Of a stretch of 64,000 bases of DNA, positions 11,366 to 23,744 are shown in pieces. The notes beneath the pieces were generated by a model. It was not told where the DNA came from. It saw only the letters and a program-made list of their open reading frames with translations, and did no database searches. The first letter of the stretch is position 1. Each line of letters starts with the position of its first letter. A program made the position numbers and the translations under genes. Source of the DNA: Desmodus rotundus (taxonomy: Eukaryota; Chordata; Mammalia; Chiroptera; Phyllostomidae). The stretch lies in NCBI RefSeq assembly GCF_022682495.2, contig NC_071390.1, forward strand, positions 150,016,583 through 150,080,582. Reading direction: 5' to 3'.

Positions 11366-11579
11366 AGGTTTTTTTATAAAGATTTTATTTATTTATTTTT
11401 ACAAAGAGGGTAAGGGAGGGAGAAGGAGAGGGAGAGAATCAATGTGTGGTTGCCTCTTGCACACTCTGCACCAGGGAACCTTGCCTGCAACCCAAGTATG
11501 TGCCCTGACTGGGAATCGAACTAGTGACCCTTTGGTTCACAGGCTGGCGCTCTGTCCACGGACCCACACCAGCCAGGGC
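11366..11579 (-). mobile_element. Ves-type tRNA-derived SINE
   Basis: Reads on the minus strand. On the + strand it begins with an A/T tail 'aaagattttatttatttatt', then the AG-rich block, 'atcaatgtgtggttgcctc', the tRNA-derived part 'ctgactgggaatcgaac', and ends 'caccagccaggg'. Possible short target repeat ATTCAGTT on both sides. Confidence 0.9.
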
Positions 11580-11584
11580 ATATT

Positions 11585-13540
11585 CAGTTCTGTTAATTAC
11601 AACTTTAAGCATAACAATTTATATTTTATAAAAAACACCCTCCCCCTTTGTTTTTTTCTAGAAGCATTGTGAAGGACTAGATTTTCTCAGAATAAACTCA
11701 CATTGAGAAAGGTTGATTTTGACAGTTGATGGCTATTAGCCAATGTCCCAGAAAGTATAAAATATGCATCCTTTGACCACAATCTTTCCTATTTTTAAGA
11801 TATATATTTTATATCTACTATTAGGTAGTCTCAGAACAAAGAAATATTAAATGTTAATCTTTAGAAAATGACACATGGTTTAAATTTTTTACGTGGTTTT
11901 TCAGTGAGTGATTAAAGCATCTTTGAGATATTAGGGAATAGAAAAGAAATAAAAGAGGTCACTATGATTATAGTCAAAGGCAGGAGGGAAATACTGTATC
12001 TCAGGAGAAAGAAGATACAGAGAAGATGGAAGAAAACAGGAGGTAGGGATAACAGTCAGTGTTCTGGAGGGGAAGTTCTTTAACCCTGACCTGAAAAGAG
12101 AGTACACAGTAAAATTTCTATTACTGTGTAACTTAATGTCATGAAGGTAAATGTAAAGATAATAAATCATAAGAAGATTTGTTAAGGTTGAGTGAACAGA
12201 AAAATGAAAGTTTCAATATAGACAAAAATATTTCAAAGTATATTAATAAGGTTGTTTCTATGTTATTTTAATTATGCTCTAGAAACAAAAGTGGGATTAG
12301 AAAGGACTGTAGAACTATTCCCTAATGACCTGAGCCTAATCTGACTTGATTAAATCTGAGTGAACTGCTCTGTTCAACATGACTGTCAAAATGTTGTTTT
12401 GATCATTTTAGGAATGAGAACAGAAAGTAATCTCTGACCCTTTGGCAATGGCATTTATAAAAGTGGCATTTGACCTGTATATGATGGTAGGATCCTAAGA
12501 TACCTAAAGTTTGTAAACTCATTTCAGCAACCTGGAAAAAACTCTACTCATGGACACTACTTATAGAATCAACATGTGAGAAACATTACATTCATGGGTT
12601 GATTGGCATCACTGGTAGGTAACCTGAGATTATCATCTAAAGAGGTTTCGATTTTGGATTCATTTGCCAAGTTACATCATTCCTAAGGTGTCTCAAATCA
12701 GGCAGGACAGGATAGAAGCACATGCTGATGTCACAGGGTATAGATGGGTCCAGACTGGCTCTGATTTAGTCAACAGTCATGCTCTAATCATGAATGATCA
12801 GCTGCTCTGTGATACTGACAAGAATGGTCACCTGCGCACATGACATGCCCTTAAACAACAGGTCCTCATGGCTGGCAGTGGGGTGGCAGGAGGGCTGCTG
12901 TGGGAAGGAAGTTTCAGGGACCTAACAGATCGTGGGTCGATTGGGATTTCTGGTCCAACATAGGATCACTTCTAAGGTGAGCAGCTTTGCAAGGACATTG
13001 GGAGGAAGCATCTCCTGTGGACAAACCTCTCACAGGCTAATCACCATGCTAATCCACGGCAAAATACTCCATCCATTTCTTAGGGAATACATGCATTGCC
13101 ACCTCAGCGAACCTCTCATAGACAATGTGAGCCGTTCCTTTGAATCTTGGAAAACAATAAAGTCAAGCTTACCTTTCAGCCACTGAATTCTTAAGTTGCT
13201 GGCCATCTGTATAAGCCTAAATGGGTGATTACTCATAAACTCTTTCCACTGCCCCGAAGTATGGCTTTGCTCAGGATGGCAAGGAGAGAGAAAACTGAAA
13301 AAGAGAAATGGTCTCAGCCTCTCCTTGTATTTTTACAGGGCTTTATAGGTGCTCAAAACGTGATCTAGTAAGATGGATTGTTTTGTGATAAAAGCAGCTG
13401 GAAAGAAATACTGTCTTTATTCTCTAGATAAGAGAATTGAAGGAAGATAATTTAGAGTATGCTGATTACAATGCAGCATAAAAATACATACCTACTACTT
13501 TTTATTCTAGTATTCTGACCCACCCCGATGGAAATAACAT
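11585..13540. other. Intergenic, nothing recognised
   Basis: No gene. The stretch 12640-13190 is less AT-rich and has an 84-codon open frame, but no family was recognised. Confidence 0.35.
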
Positions 13541-13547
13541 CAACATC

Positions 13548-13760
13548 AATAATAACAACTAACACTTCCTGAGTACTTATCATTCTTTACATATATTATC
13601 TCATGTAATCCTCCCAACAGCTGTAAGCAATGAGCACTATAATTAGCTCCATTGCACGGATGAAGACAACAAGTATTGGGTAAACCTGTTTCCCATTTCT
13701 TAACCATCATCCTGGGAGTCAGTGTTTGAAAGAGTAAATGAACTCTTTTCATAACCACGC
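13548..13760. repeat. MIR-type SINE fragment
   Basis: 'aacacttcctgagtacttatc', 'attatctcatgtaatcctcc' and the later 'ttgcacggatgaagacaac' follow MIR order. Confidence 0.6.
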
Positions 13761-13904
13761 AGCAATTCCTCATTATACTGTATAAAAACAGTTAGCCTCA
13801 TTTTCTCACTATGTTTATGTTTCTCCCCTCCTTATTTGTCTTCCTTTCCTTGTAGTGGAAATTTACCCATAGAAACGGTTTGATCTTTGTTGTACCTCAG
13901 GGAT

Positions 13905-14075
13905 TTTGGAGCTATGTGAGCTTGAATAAGTACATCATTTCACATCAGTTTCCTCTGATGTTTAGAGAATGGGAGTCATGTCCCTCTCTTTCAGTGAAAC
14001 GTTGTGAGGGTCAGCGAAGACATTATAAGTGAAAATGTTTTGTAAAATATTAAGTACTCTGTAACACTGATATAA
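13905..14075 (-). repeat. MIR-type SINE fragment
   Basis: 'gtgagcttgaataagtacatc', 'tcagtttcctctgatg' and 'ttgtgagggtcagcg' match a MIR read from the other end. Confidence 0.5.
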
Positions 14076-14084
14076 ATACTATTT

Positions 14085-14990
14085 CTACTTTCAGATGGTC
14101 TTTTATCTTTGTCCTACTTCCTCCTTATTTTTCTGAATAAAGACATTGCATTCTTTTACATGTTTGTCATATGCAATTGACTTCCAAATGTTGTAATTAA
14201 CTACAGCAAAAAAGACAATAGCAAGATTTCTGAAGTTCACTTAGAATGATTTTGTTCCTCCAGGCCTCAGTTATTTCATTGGTAAAGAAAGTGTATTTAA
14301 TTGTCTGAACCTCCAGATCACCTCGCAGTGCGTTACATCCTCAAAGAGCACACTGACGTCTCTAATGTGTCAAGGGCAGAGCGATCCAGGTGATCTCCTA
14401 AGCTTAAAATTATTCATGCGCCTCCTTAAATGCTTCATGTCATTAGGGACAACACAATATCTTGGATGTTGAAGCCCCAAAGTGAGATTACTTGAGAGAA
14501 TTTGTTCTGTAAAATTTTAGTTTTATGTAAAAGTAACTCAGGTTTTAAGAACAGATTGAAACATACCGGCCAAGGAAGGTAGAAAAGAAATTTCAAAAGT
14601 ATGAGTATAAAACACAGACATTCAGAAAGAAAATATTCTAAGAATAAACTAGATATGAGGAAAAAAACACACCACAGCAAGGCCAGCGCATCTGTGTCGG
14701 GGATGGGGTGCGCAGTAAGAGGGAGAGAAAGAGCTCCAGGACAAGTCCACGTCTAAATTCCCCCAGATGCTGGGCACTGCCTCAGTTCCATCACGTGAGA
14801 AGCCCAGCGTGACTGTAACCGTCCAACCCAACTCTTCCCTGTACCATGTTCAAAGAAGTATAGGAAAATGTTAACATTGCTGAGTAAAAAGGCCACTGGC
14901 TCCCAGTGAGAGTTCCAAAGAGTAAAAAACAGATTTTCATCACAACCATTAGGGAGCAAAAATTGGTTGTGCCCTTCAAGACTTAAAGGT
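14085..14990. other. Intergenic, nothing recognised
   Basis: AT-rich, with short open frames on the minus strand that have no family signature. Confidence 0.35.
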
Positions 14991-14995
14991 GAATC

Positions 14996-15765
14996 ATGCT
15001 GTTTTGCCAAATTCATTTATTAGGTCAGGTAGGGTCAGAATGGCCATCATAAACAAATCAACAAACAAATGTTGGAGAGGATGCAGAGAAAAGGGAACCC
15101 TACTGCACTGTTGGTGGGAATGCAGACTGGTGCAGCCACTGTGGAAAACAGTATGGAATTTCCTCAGAAAACTAAAATGGAATTGCTTTTTGACCCAGCA
15201 ATTCCACTGTGGGGATTATATCCTAAGAGCCCCGAAACACCAATCCAAAAGAACCTATGCATCCCAGTGTTCACAGCAGCACAATTTACAATAGCCAAGT
15301 ACTGGAAGCAACCTGAGTGCCCATCAGCAAATGAGTGGATCAAACAACTATGGCACATTTACATAATGGAATACCATGCAGCAGAGAGAAAGAAGGACCT
15401 CCTACCTTTTGTGACAGCATGGATGGAACTAGAGAGCATTATGCTAAGTGAAATAAACCAGGCAGTGAGGGACAAATACCATATGATCTCACCTTTAACT
15501 GGAACATAATCAACAAAAGAAAAAAGCAAACAAAATATACCCAGAGACATTGAAATTAAGAACAATCTAACAATAGCCAGAGGGGAGGGGGGAGGGGACA
15601 GTGGGGAGAGGGATTTTCAGGAACTCCTATAAAGGACATATGGACAAAACCAATGGGGAGGGTGGAAGCAAGGGAAGGAAATGGGTTTGGCTGGGGTGGG
15701 AGGGAGTGGTGGGGGGAGAATGCAGACAACTGTAATTGAACAACAATAAAGTAATTAAAAAAAAC
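14996..15765 (+). mobile_element. L1 3' end with the ORF2 C-terminus
   Basis: 5'-truncated L1. It encodes the ORF2p C-terminal region (cysteine-bearing '[17 protein letters not shown]' segment, then '[15 protein letters not shown]', 'AKYWKQPECPSANEWIKQLW'), then a G-rich 3' UTR and the end 'caactgtaattgaacaacaa' with an A-rich tail. A frame change near 15165-15190 separates the first part from the rest, so ORF2 is broken as well as truncated. Confidence 0.93.
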
Positions 15766-15914
15766 CCCAAACTACAAAATATACCAAAGAAATGTTTACA
15801 TATAGACACACACACCCCGCACGAAACTTTAAAAATTAATCTTTTGATTGATCTACTGTTTCTTATGATACCCTGGGTCAGGAAGGAAGTACTAGTCTTT
15901 TTCTTCTGAACTGG

Positions 15915-16300
15915 CTATAATAATCACCTATTGCTACATAACTGATTACCCCAAAACTTGGGGGTACAAAACAACCATAGACATTTGTCATTTCTAGCCA
16001 TTTCTGTGGATTAGAAATTGATGAAGGGCTTAGTTGGGTGGGCTGGCACGGGGTGTCCCCAAATACTATCAAGATATTAGTTGGGGCCGCAGTCACCTGG
16101 AGGACTGACTGGGGCTGGAGAACCTGCTTTTAGAATGGCTCACTCATGCGAGTGGCAGGAGGCCTCAGAGCCTCTCCATGTGAGCCCCCTCATAGGCTGT
16201 TTGGACACCCTTCCGACATGGCAGCTGGACTCCACCAGTGAGTGATTCCAGAGAGTAAGGTGGCTGCTGTCCAGTCCTTTATAACTGAGCTTCAGAAGTC
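15915..16300 (-). repeat. MaLR-type LTR relic (tentative)
   Basis: 'cctattgctacataactgat', 'ccccaaaacttgggggtac' and 'gtgagccccctcataggc' resemble an old mammal-wide LTR of the ERVL-MaLR group. Family name is from memory and unaligned. No coding capacity. Confidence 0.45.
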
Positions 16301-16662
16301 ACATGCTGTTACTTTCACAAATCTTATTGGTCACACAGGTCAGCTCTGTTCAGTGTGGGAGAGGACTAGAGCAGAGCGTGAATACCAATGAGGAGGCTTT
16401 GTTAGGGATCAGCTTGTTGGCTATCACACTGGTCAAATCACACTAAGTCTGGTTCTGAGCCTCTAATAATAAACCAAACAAAGGCTATTGACCAACCAAA
16501 GCTATTAGGAGTCAGATATAGCCTGTGTAAGGTCAGAAACCTGAAACTACCTTCTTTCAGGAAAAACAATTGATGTAAATGATCATGTTGGCTCAAAAAA
16601 AAAATTTCAGGTGAAGATATCTTCACTTATTTGAAGGACTGTTACACAGAAGAAAGAGTAAA

Positions 16663-16883
16663 TCTGCCCTGGCAGGTGTGGCTCAGTGGATGATGCACCG
16701 GCCTGCAAACCAAAGGGTTGCTGGTTCGATTCTCAGTCAGGGCACATGCCTGGATTGCAGGCCAGGTCCCTGGTTGGGGTGCGCGAGAGGCAACCACACA
16801 TTGATGCATTGATGTTTCTCTCCCTCTCTTCCTCTCTCCATTCCCCTCTCTCTAAAAATAAGCAAATAAAAAATATTTTTAAA
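16663..16883 (+). mobile_element. Ves-type tRNA-derived SINE
   Basis: Starts 'gccctggcaggtgtggctca' with A- and B-box-like tRNA parts ('ggttcgattctcagtcag'), then 'cgcgagaggcaaccacac', a TC-rich block and an A-rich tail. Flanked by the direct repeat AAAGAGTAAA at 16653-16662 and 16884-16893. Confidence 0.92.
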
Positions 16884-16894
16884 AAAGAGTAAAC

Positions 16895-17480
16895 TTGTCC
16901 TGTGTTTTCCCAGAGATTGGAATGAGAATGAACAGATGAAGATGTATTGGATAACTCCTGCATTCCAGGTAATATTCAACAGCTTGGAATAAAAAGAAAA
17001 CAGTCAAAACATAGTCCCAGACCTTAATGAATCTAGTTTTTGGGGATGGTAGAAGATCATAATAAAGTATGTGTGCATGTGCTCAATATGCTGCAGATAA
17101 CTAATATAATTACTGGAGATGTTCAGTGGAGGAGGAAGCTCCACATGGTTTAGACTGAAGCACCATTTGGGAAGCCAGTGTGGACGAGATGACTCCTGTG
17201 CTCCATTCTGGTGTTATGAGCCCTTGATTTTAGGAGTGGTCTCCAGATTTTTGTGAATTTAAAAGATAGCAGTGAGGAAAAGCTAGTCCAACTTTATGTC
17301 CTATTGGCAGCATTGGTTTAAATCAGGTGAGCTGCCTTAGCTATTATTCTAGGGTAATGTGAGAGAATCCGCTGGGATTTTACAAATTTATTATAAAAAT
17401 ATTTGGAGACAGACCTTAAACTAAATCTGTATATACAGTAAGAAATAATCAAGGAAAAAATGAAAACAAGATGATTTCAT
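16895..17480. other. Intergenic, nothing recognised
   Basis: No gene or assignable repeat. Confidence 0.35.
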
Positions 17481-17639
17481 AGATGAGGCCATGTATATAA
17501 TATTTATAAAGCTCTTGCTGTATGCCAGGCACTGTTGTAGGGTATCGGGAAGACAGAGGGAGGTAATCTATTACCCCACTGGTGTTTAAGACTGTAGAAC
17601 ATAATGGTAAGATCATGGGTGATGAAACATACCATTTAG

Positions 17640-17825
17640 GCTCAAATTCTGGTTCCACCACTTCCTAGTTGTGTGGCTTTGGGCCAAGTTACCTAATTTC
17701 CTTTCACCTCTGTTTGCATATACGTGAAATAGAGTTGAGAAGAAGGGTATCTCTGTGATAAGGATGTTTGTGAAGCTGAATGGGTTGATATGTGTGAAGT
17801 GCTTAGAACAGTGCCTGGGATACTA
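17640..17825 (-). repeat. MIR-type SINE fragment
   Basis: 'aattctggttccaccacttc', 'ctagttgtgtggctttgggc' and 'agtgcttagaacagtgcctgg' in MIR antisense order. A shorter related piece ('tatgccaggcactgttgtag') lies at about 17515-17540. Confidence 0.65.
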
Positions 17826-18063
17826 TCTTTTCTACATAACCACTTTTCTCTCTCTAACAAAATGCATTCCACCCTTGGGGAGATCTGAGTCAGTTTGGAC
17901 CACCTTCTTTCCCTCTCCTGCAGTCACCACAGTGGCTGAGGTGACTCTGAAAGCAGAAGAGGACCTCTGCTGCTCCCCAAAGGCCCTTCACACCTTGCTT
18001 GCACTCAGCCTTTCCTTAGCCCCAGGGCACGGGAGCAGCAGCGCTGTTCTCCATTACTTATTC

Positions 18064-18183
18064 AGGGTGGGCCAAAGTAGGCTTACGTTGTGAATCCGTG
18101 AAACGCAGTTTATTCTCGCATTGTTATGTATTAATTATTGTAGTATTTTCCACACAAACAGCTGTAAACCCCACCCTTGGGTG
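18064..18183. mobile_element. Mariner-derived MITE (partly decayed)
   Basis: The left end 'cagggtgggccaaagtaggc' and right part 'cagctgtaaaccccaccctt' are imperfect inverted copies enclosing an AT-rich centre. The words resemble mariner MITEs of mammals. The right end has a short deletion. No coding part. Confidence 0.55.
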
Positions 18184-18189
18184 CTGAGC

Positions 18190-19140
18190 ACCACAGACTC
18201 TTAGGTTGGGACACATTGTGCAAATTTTAGGTTTAAAAAAGATTTTCAAATGATCACTGTGGGTTGAGAGGATTCATTTCTTTTGGGGAGTTGTACCTAG
18301 GAGGAAAGACCAAGTAAGCCATTTTATTTGTTTTCCCAGAGGACTAAGAAGTTTGAATTTCTCAGGACAATTGAACCCTCTCCTGATGCAATTTAAAATT
18401 CTTCTGCGTACTTAGGAAGGTGGTTCTCACAGCTGCCACTGAATACTCCTGAGGCCGTGTTTCCTAAAGCCACATCTACCTGTACATCTATCTGTACAAC
18501 TTAGGTTCAAGAACATTAAACATCATACATTATCATTAGTAGTATTGTCCCCATCACTCTTGTTGGATATTAATAGAATAGTGTAATATAAAGAGAAATA
18601 GCTAACACATTCTGTATGATCACCAGATTTCAGGTACTGTATTCTAGATCCCATTCCATGTGCCTCTTTTTTCAGGAATTATATGCTAGACATGATCCCT
18701 CTCTCAACTAATTTCTTAGGTTGGCCATTCCTGTATCATAGGTTTGGTGTTAATTTAGACAAGACATTCTAGCAGGTGCATGTCTGGAGCTTTGATTTTT
18801 CACCAGAGACCTTAATTTCCCCAACCCAGAGTGCCAGGAAAAAACATTTCCACATAGTTCCCTTGAGCCCATGGGCAGAGCTTTCCTGGTTTCTCTCTTG
18901 CAGCCCATCCTGGTTGGTTGCTGTGGTCCTGCCTTGAACCTAGCCATGGCCAAGTTTTCTATCACAGCAGAAGCGTCAAAACTCCTTCCTTTAGCTGCTG
19001 GGACTGCCTTCTGGTGCAGTAGTCCTCCCACCCCCCAGCCCCACGGTGTAGTCTACGAGTCTATCCAAGCTTTGAGCTTTGTCTTTGCTTCTGGCGCTAA
19101 AAAATGTCTCTTCTCTTTTGAGTTCATTATTTACTGTATT
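18190..19140. other. Intergenic, nothing recognised
   Basis: No gene. Overlapping short open frames on both strands near 18750-19150 show no family signature. Confidence 0.35.
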
Positions 19141-19144
19141 ACTA

Positions 19145-19800
19145 TTTTTTAAGAGACTTTATTTTTCAGAGCAGTTTCAGGCTTTAATAAAAATTGAGAT
19201 TGTACAGAGTTGCCTATACTCCTGCACACACTTTTCTTTATTAACATTTACACTATGTTTGCTAAAACTAATGGACCAATAGTGATATGTTAGTATTAAC
19301 TAGAGTTGATAGTTTAGTCAGAGTTCCTTGGTGTTTTACTCAATTTCCTTTTACTGTTCCAGAATCCCATCCAGGATACCACATTGCTTCGGTTATGTCT
19401 CCTTAGGCTCCTCTGGGCTGTGACTGTCTTTCACTTTCCCTGTTTTTGATGGCCTCGACAGTCTTCAGAAGCCCGTACTCAGATATTTTGTAGGGTGCCT
19501 CACTGTTGGAACTCTTCTAATGTTTTCCTCATGATTAGAGTGGGGTTTTGGGTTTTGAGGAGGAAGATCAGAAAGGTTAAGTGCCATTTTCATCATCATA
19601 ACAAAGGTAGACACTGCTAACATGATTTTTGACTATCGATGTTGACCTTGATGACCTGGCTGCAGTACTGTTTGTCAGGTGTTGCCACGGTAAGGTTAGT
19701 CTTCCCCCTTCTCCATATTGTACTCTTGGAAGGAAGTCTCTCTGCATAGTTCACACTTAAGAAGTGAGGAATTATGCTCCCTTTATTTCTGTTTTTAAAA
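19145..19800 (-). repeat. Old L1 (L1M-type) 3' fragment, antisense
   Basis: 'gttccagaatcccatccaggataccacattgc' (19358-19389) and 'ttttcctcatgattagagtgggg' (about 19522-19544) follow the 3' region of ancient mammalian L1. Much more diverged than the bat-specific L1 tails elsewhere in the window. Confidence 0.6.
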
Positions 19801-20059
19801 TGGTTATATTTGACCTAGGATTTCTATGTGTTTCTAGAGTTAAGGGGTTCTGTTGACTCTGCTGAATTGCTGATTGTATAAATTGAGTCCTTCCCCAGGA
19901 TTTGCTATTCTCCTAAATACAGTGGACGCTATTGGTTCCTATCTTATGTCATCTCTGCAGCATCTCGCATGGACAATGACTACCTCCTCCTTTTACATGT
20001 TGATACCGCACTCTCATCTCTTTGGCTACTCCCTCTCAGTTTCATTTGTCATTCCCTTC

Positions 20060-20560
20060 TCCTCTCCTCCTCTCTAATCACTGAAATCCCTTCATCCTAG
20101 ATGCATTTATCTCTCACTTTCTCCCTAGATTCTCTCTCCTCTTGGCTTCTGAGCCATCTTCGTCACTTCTATGGCTACCTTTACCATCTATGAGCTGATG
20201 GATCCCAAAGGTACTTACTTCCCACCAAGACTTCTCTTTTGAATCCACCCCCTTCTCCCTCTCTGTCCTATTTATCTATCTAGCCACCCACCCTCACATC
20301 TACCCTTCTATCTACCTAATATCTGGGTCTATCTACCTATGTCCTATTGGACACCTCCAGTGGGTGTCTCACATTCCACAAACTGAACCCACTATCTCTC
20401 CTAAACACCTGGGAGATCTTCAGATGTGGCTGAACTCAGGGGACTCAGCATGCTCATTAGGACAGAGTCATGTTTGCTTTATCCTTGGGCCTGCCTCCTC
20501 AGTGCTGGCATCATTCTCAAGCAGTTTCTACCATTACAAGGGCAACATTGTTCCCAGTCC
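20060..20560 (-). repeat. L2 LINE fragment
   Basis: 'atggctacctttaccatcta', 'gctgatggatcccaaagg' and 'ggacacctccagtgggtgtc' follow L2 order on the minus strand. Diverged. Confidence 0.55.
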
Positions 20561-20900
20561 ATTCATAGAAAAACAGATTTTCCCTCTTTTCCCAGTAGTT
20601 CTATTAAAAGTCCTGGTATTGAATCTCATTGGCTGTATCTGAATTGTGTATCCATTCAAACCAATCACTGTGTCCCAGGGTACCCCGTGCTCCCTCATTT
20701 CCAGCCCTTGGTTTTTTGCCTGCTCTTGGAATTGGGGATGTGATCAGCTTAACCCAATCACATGTACTGAGAGTGGAGGAGATGTGATTTACAAATCATC
20801 TGGGGAGAGTGCATATGTGCTGCTTTCAGAAGAAGTAGAGGATGCATGCTGGGGAGGTTGCACTATTGGTCTCCCATTTGGGAGTTTTAAATACGTATCT

Positions 20901-21121
20901 GGTCCTGGATAGTGTGGCTCAGTGGATTGAGCGCTGGCCTGTGAACTGAAAGTTCTCTGGTTCGATTCCCAGGCAGGACACATGCCTGGGTTGTGGGCCA
21001 GGTCCCCGTCTGGGGGTGTGCGAGAGGCGACCAATCTCTCCCACACAGATGGTTCTCTCCATCTCTTTCTCCCTCCCTTCCCCTCCTCTAAATGTAAATA
21101 AATAAAATGTTTAAAAAATAA
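20901..21121 (+). mobile_element. Ves-type tRNA-derived SINE
   Basis: 'tagtgtggctcagtggattg', 'ggttcgattcccaggcagg', 'tgtgcgagaggcgacc', TC-rich block and 'aaataaataaaatgttt' tail. Some substitutions in the middle; target repeats not clear. Confidence 0.9.
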
Positions 21122-21302
21122 AATGCACATTTGATACTGTCATCACCTGGTTTCACATCCTCAGTGTATCTCCCTTACTTTTCGATGAACTATAGACTCC
21201 TCACCCAGGCTGTCAACTTTTACCAACGTCTTTGACCCCATCTCAGTTTGGCTTTGGTTTCAACTGATTTAGGCCATGTTCTTTTTCCCTCCGGGGTCTT
21301 TA

Positions 21303-21512
21303 TTATTTTTTTTAAAGATTTTATTTATTTATTTTTAGAGAAGGAAAGAGAGGGAGGAAAAGAGGGAGAGAAACATCGACGGTTGTCTTCCACATACACC
21401 TGGCTGAGGACTGAACCCACAACACAGGCATGTGCTCTGACCCGGAGTCAAACTGGCGACCTTTCGCTTTGCAGGACAACATCCCACCAACTGAGCCACA
21501 CTGGTCAGGGTG
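21303..21512 (-). mobile_element. Ves-type tRNA-derived SINE
   Basis: + strand order is A/T tail, AG-rich block, 'catgtgctctgacccggag', ending 'cacactggtcaggg'. The flanks TCCCTCCGGGGTCTTTA and TCCCTCAGGGTCTTTA form an imperfect target duplication of about 16 bp. Confidence 0.92.
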
Positions 21513-21535
21513 TCCCTCAGGGTCTTTAAACACTG

Positions 21536-21720
21536 CTATAGACCGAATGTTTATGTTCATTCAGAATTCACATGTTGAAATCTTAACCTCCAATGTGATA
21601 GTATTAGGAGGGTAGTATTTGATTAGGTCATGAAAGCAGAGAAAAAAATTTCTGTTGTTTATAAGCCACCCAGTCTATGGAATTCTGTTATAACAGCCCC
21701 AAACAAGTAAGACAAACATT
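21536..21720 (+). repeat. MaLR-type LTR relic
   Basis: Begins 'ctgctatagaccgaatgttt', contains 'attcacatgttgaaatctt' and ends 'gccacccagtctatgg...gttataacagccccaaac', the two ends of an old ERVL-MaLR LTR with the middle missing. Subfamily not assigned. No proteins. Confidence 0.6.
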
Positions 21721-21739
21721 CTGTTCTCCCCCACCCCCC

Positions 21740-22065
21740 CCCAGTGCCTGAAGCTTTGTTATGCCTTCTATTTCGCCTCCCTCATGCTTTTGCCCAGTCC
21801 ATCAACTTAAATGGTATTTCTCCAGAAAAGAATTCCTGATTTCTCAGAATGAGTTAGGTTAACTGATATCATGGTCCCCTGCACTTCTCCACAGGACTGA
21901 TCATAATTCCAATAGTTAATAATGTTTATAGTTCTGTTAGCCCTCCCTAAAGGACTTTATGCTTCATGAAGGCAGGGGCCCTGTTTTGTTTACTGCCTTA
22001 TTACTAAACCCCAGTTTCTGGCACAGAATATGGCACCTGGGAATAATTCAACATATGCCTGTTTA
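21740..22065 (-). repeat. L2 LINE 3' fragment
   Basis: 'ctttatgcttcatgaaggc', 'aggggccctgttttgtttac' and the end 'caacatatgcctgtttaatg' match an L2 3' end read antisense. Confidence 0.55.
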
Positions 22066-22084
22066 ATGAATGAGTGACTGAAAA

Positions 22085-22470
22085 AATGAGGGTTTACGTG
22101 CTGTCTTAGTCAGCTGTGACGGCCATGGACTGGGTGGCTTAAACAACAGAAATTTATTTCTCGTAGTTCTGGAGACTGGAAGTCCAAGATGAAAATGCCA
22201 TCTCACTTGGTTCCTGGTGGGAGCCAGCTTCTGGCTTGCTGGTGGCAGTCTTCTTCCTGCGTCTTCAAACCAAGGGAAGCGTGGTAAGGAGAGCAAACTC
22301 TCTGCTCTCTTCTTATAAGAGTACTAACCCCATCCAGAGGACCCCACCCTCATGGTTTTATCTGAACCTAAGTACTTCCTCAAAGCCCTATATCCAAATA
22401 CTATCACATTGCGGGGTAGGGCTTCCACATATGAATTGTGGGAAGACCCAGTTCAGGCCATAGCAATGCC
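22085..22470 (-). repeat. MaLR-type LTR, opposite orientation to the one at 21536
   Basis: 'tgtcttagtcagctgtgac', 'actgggtggcttaaacaac', 'agttctggagactggaag' and the end 'catatgaattgtgggaag' are the reverse complement of the family seen at 21536-21720, and this copy keeps the middle part. Confidence 0.6.
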
Positions 22471-22474
22471 TTAC

Positions 22475-23540
22475 TTCATTTGACCCTTGATAACCCCATG
22501 AGACATAGGTTTCGATTTGGGATAAAGAGAAGGAAGCTTAGAAAATTAAATCTGCCCAGAGCCACTCAGCTAGGTAGTGACAGAACTCGGAAGTTTTCAA
22601 ACCTAGGAATATTTGTCTTAAAAACAACTGAAGATTTGTTGCTTCATGAGGCCCCTGGGGTTTGGAGCCACCTTTATGGTTTGGAGCCATTTGGACTGGT
22701 GATAAAGGTGAAAGTGTGTGAAGCAGGAATGTGAAGGGGAACTGACAGAGGAGTCCATCCAGCAGAGGACAGGAGAACACGTGGACACTGAGGGAGAAAT
22801 GCTGCGAGTGGGATTCATCCCCAGGAAGAGACTGGGGGAAGGAGTTTGACAGGAAACTGGAGACTGGAGGTTTGGGAGTGGAGGTTGAATTCTGATGTCA
22901 ACATCTTCCCTCACCCACTGGGCCTTGTTCCCAGGTCCCACGCCTTTTTGCTGGCTGACAGCTTTTGTGTGTGTGTGTATGTAAGAGCAGTAAAAAGCAA
23001 AATAGGAAGAACAAAAATAAGGCAGACCCCCGCCTTGGGAGACACTAGGGTCTCTCAGATGAATAGATGTTAGATTGAACATTTCTCCCGTACAGAACCT
23101 GTGTTAAGATAAGGGTAAAGTTCGTGCAGTTCTCAGAGCCGAATTAACTCGTGATGTTCTGGAAATAGCACTAGTAACACTATACCCCAATGCAGTTAAC
23201 ATTTTTGAGATCCTTGTCTGGAGCAGGAACTGCTGAAGGTGCTGGAGGTTTAAGGAGCTGTGAGTTTCCTCTGCCCCTGGGAAATTGTCAATTGTGTGAT
23301 AATTAGATATTTTGGGGCACCAGCTCCTTACCTTGGCCACTACTACCACAAAAGGTATGTAACCATGCCTGGCAAGACTGACCATCCTTCCTCTTGTTCC
23401 CTTTTCTCAACCTCCCACTTATAGTGGCTCCTTCAGCTAAGTGCAGCCACTGGCCTCCCGGTTCCTGCGAAGAAGAAAATTTAGGAGGCTTTGGCTTATC
23501 CAATGCACTGGAATTGAAGCCCTGAGTTTGACTATTAAAT
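22475..23540. other. Intergenic, nothing recognised
   Basis: No gene. A short TG run lies at 22965-22979. The 154-codon minus-strand frame at 22618-23082 has no recognisable domain. Confidence 0.35.
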
Positions 23541-23744
23541 AGCCATTTGGCCATGATAAAGTCACATAGCATCTCTGAAACTAAGAAGTAAATCATATCC
23601 TCCTTAGTTACTTCACAGGGTTCTTGGGGAATATTAAATGATATATATGTACTTAATAAACAATAAAACATTACATCATATAAAAAACTGTACCGATCCT
23701 CATAGAGTTGATTGGCTGGATGGGGTGTTAGCGATCCCTTGTCA

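Noticed and set aside
16663..16760. tRNA-like A and B boxes as a functional tRNA gene
   Set aside because: They are part of a Ves SINE with tail and target duplication; the same holds for the other Ves copies.
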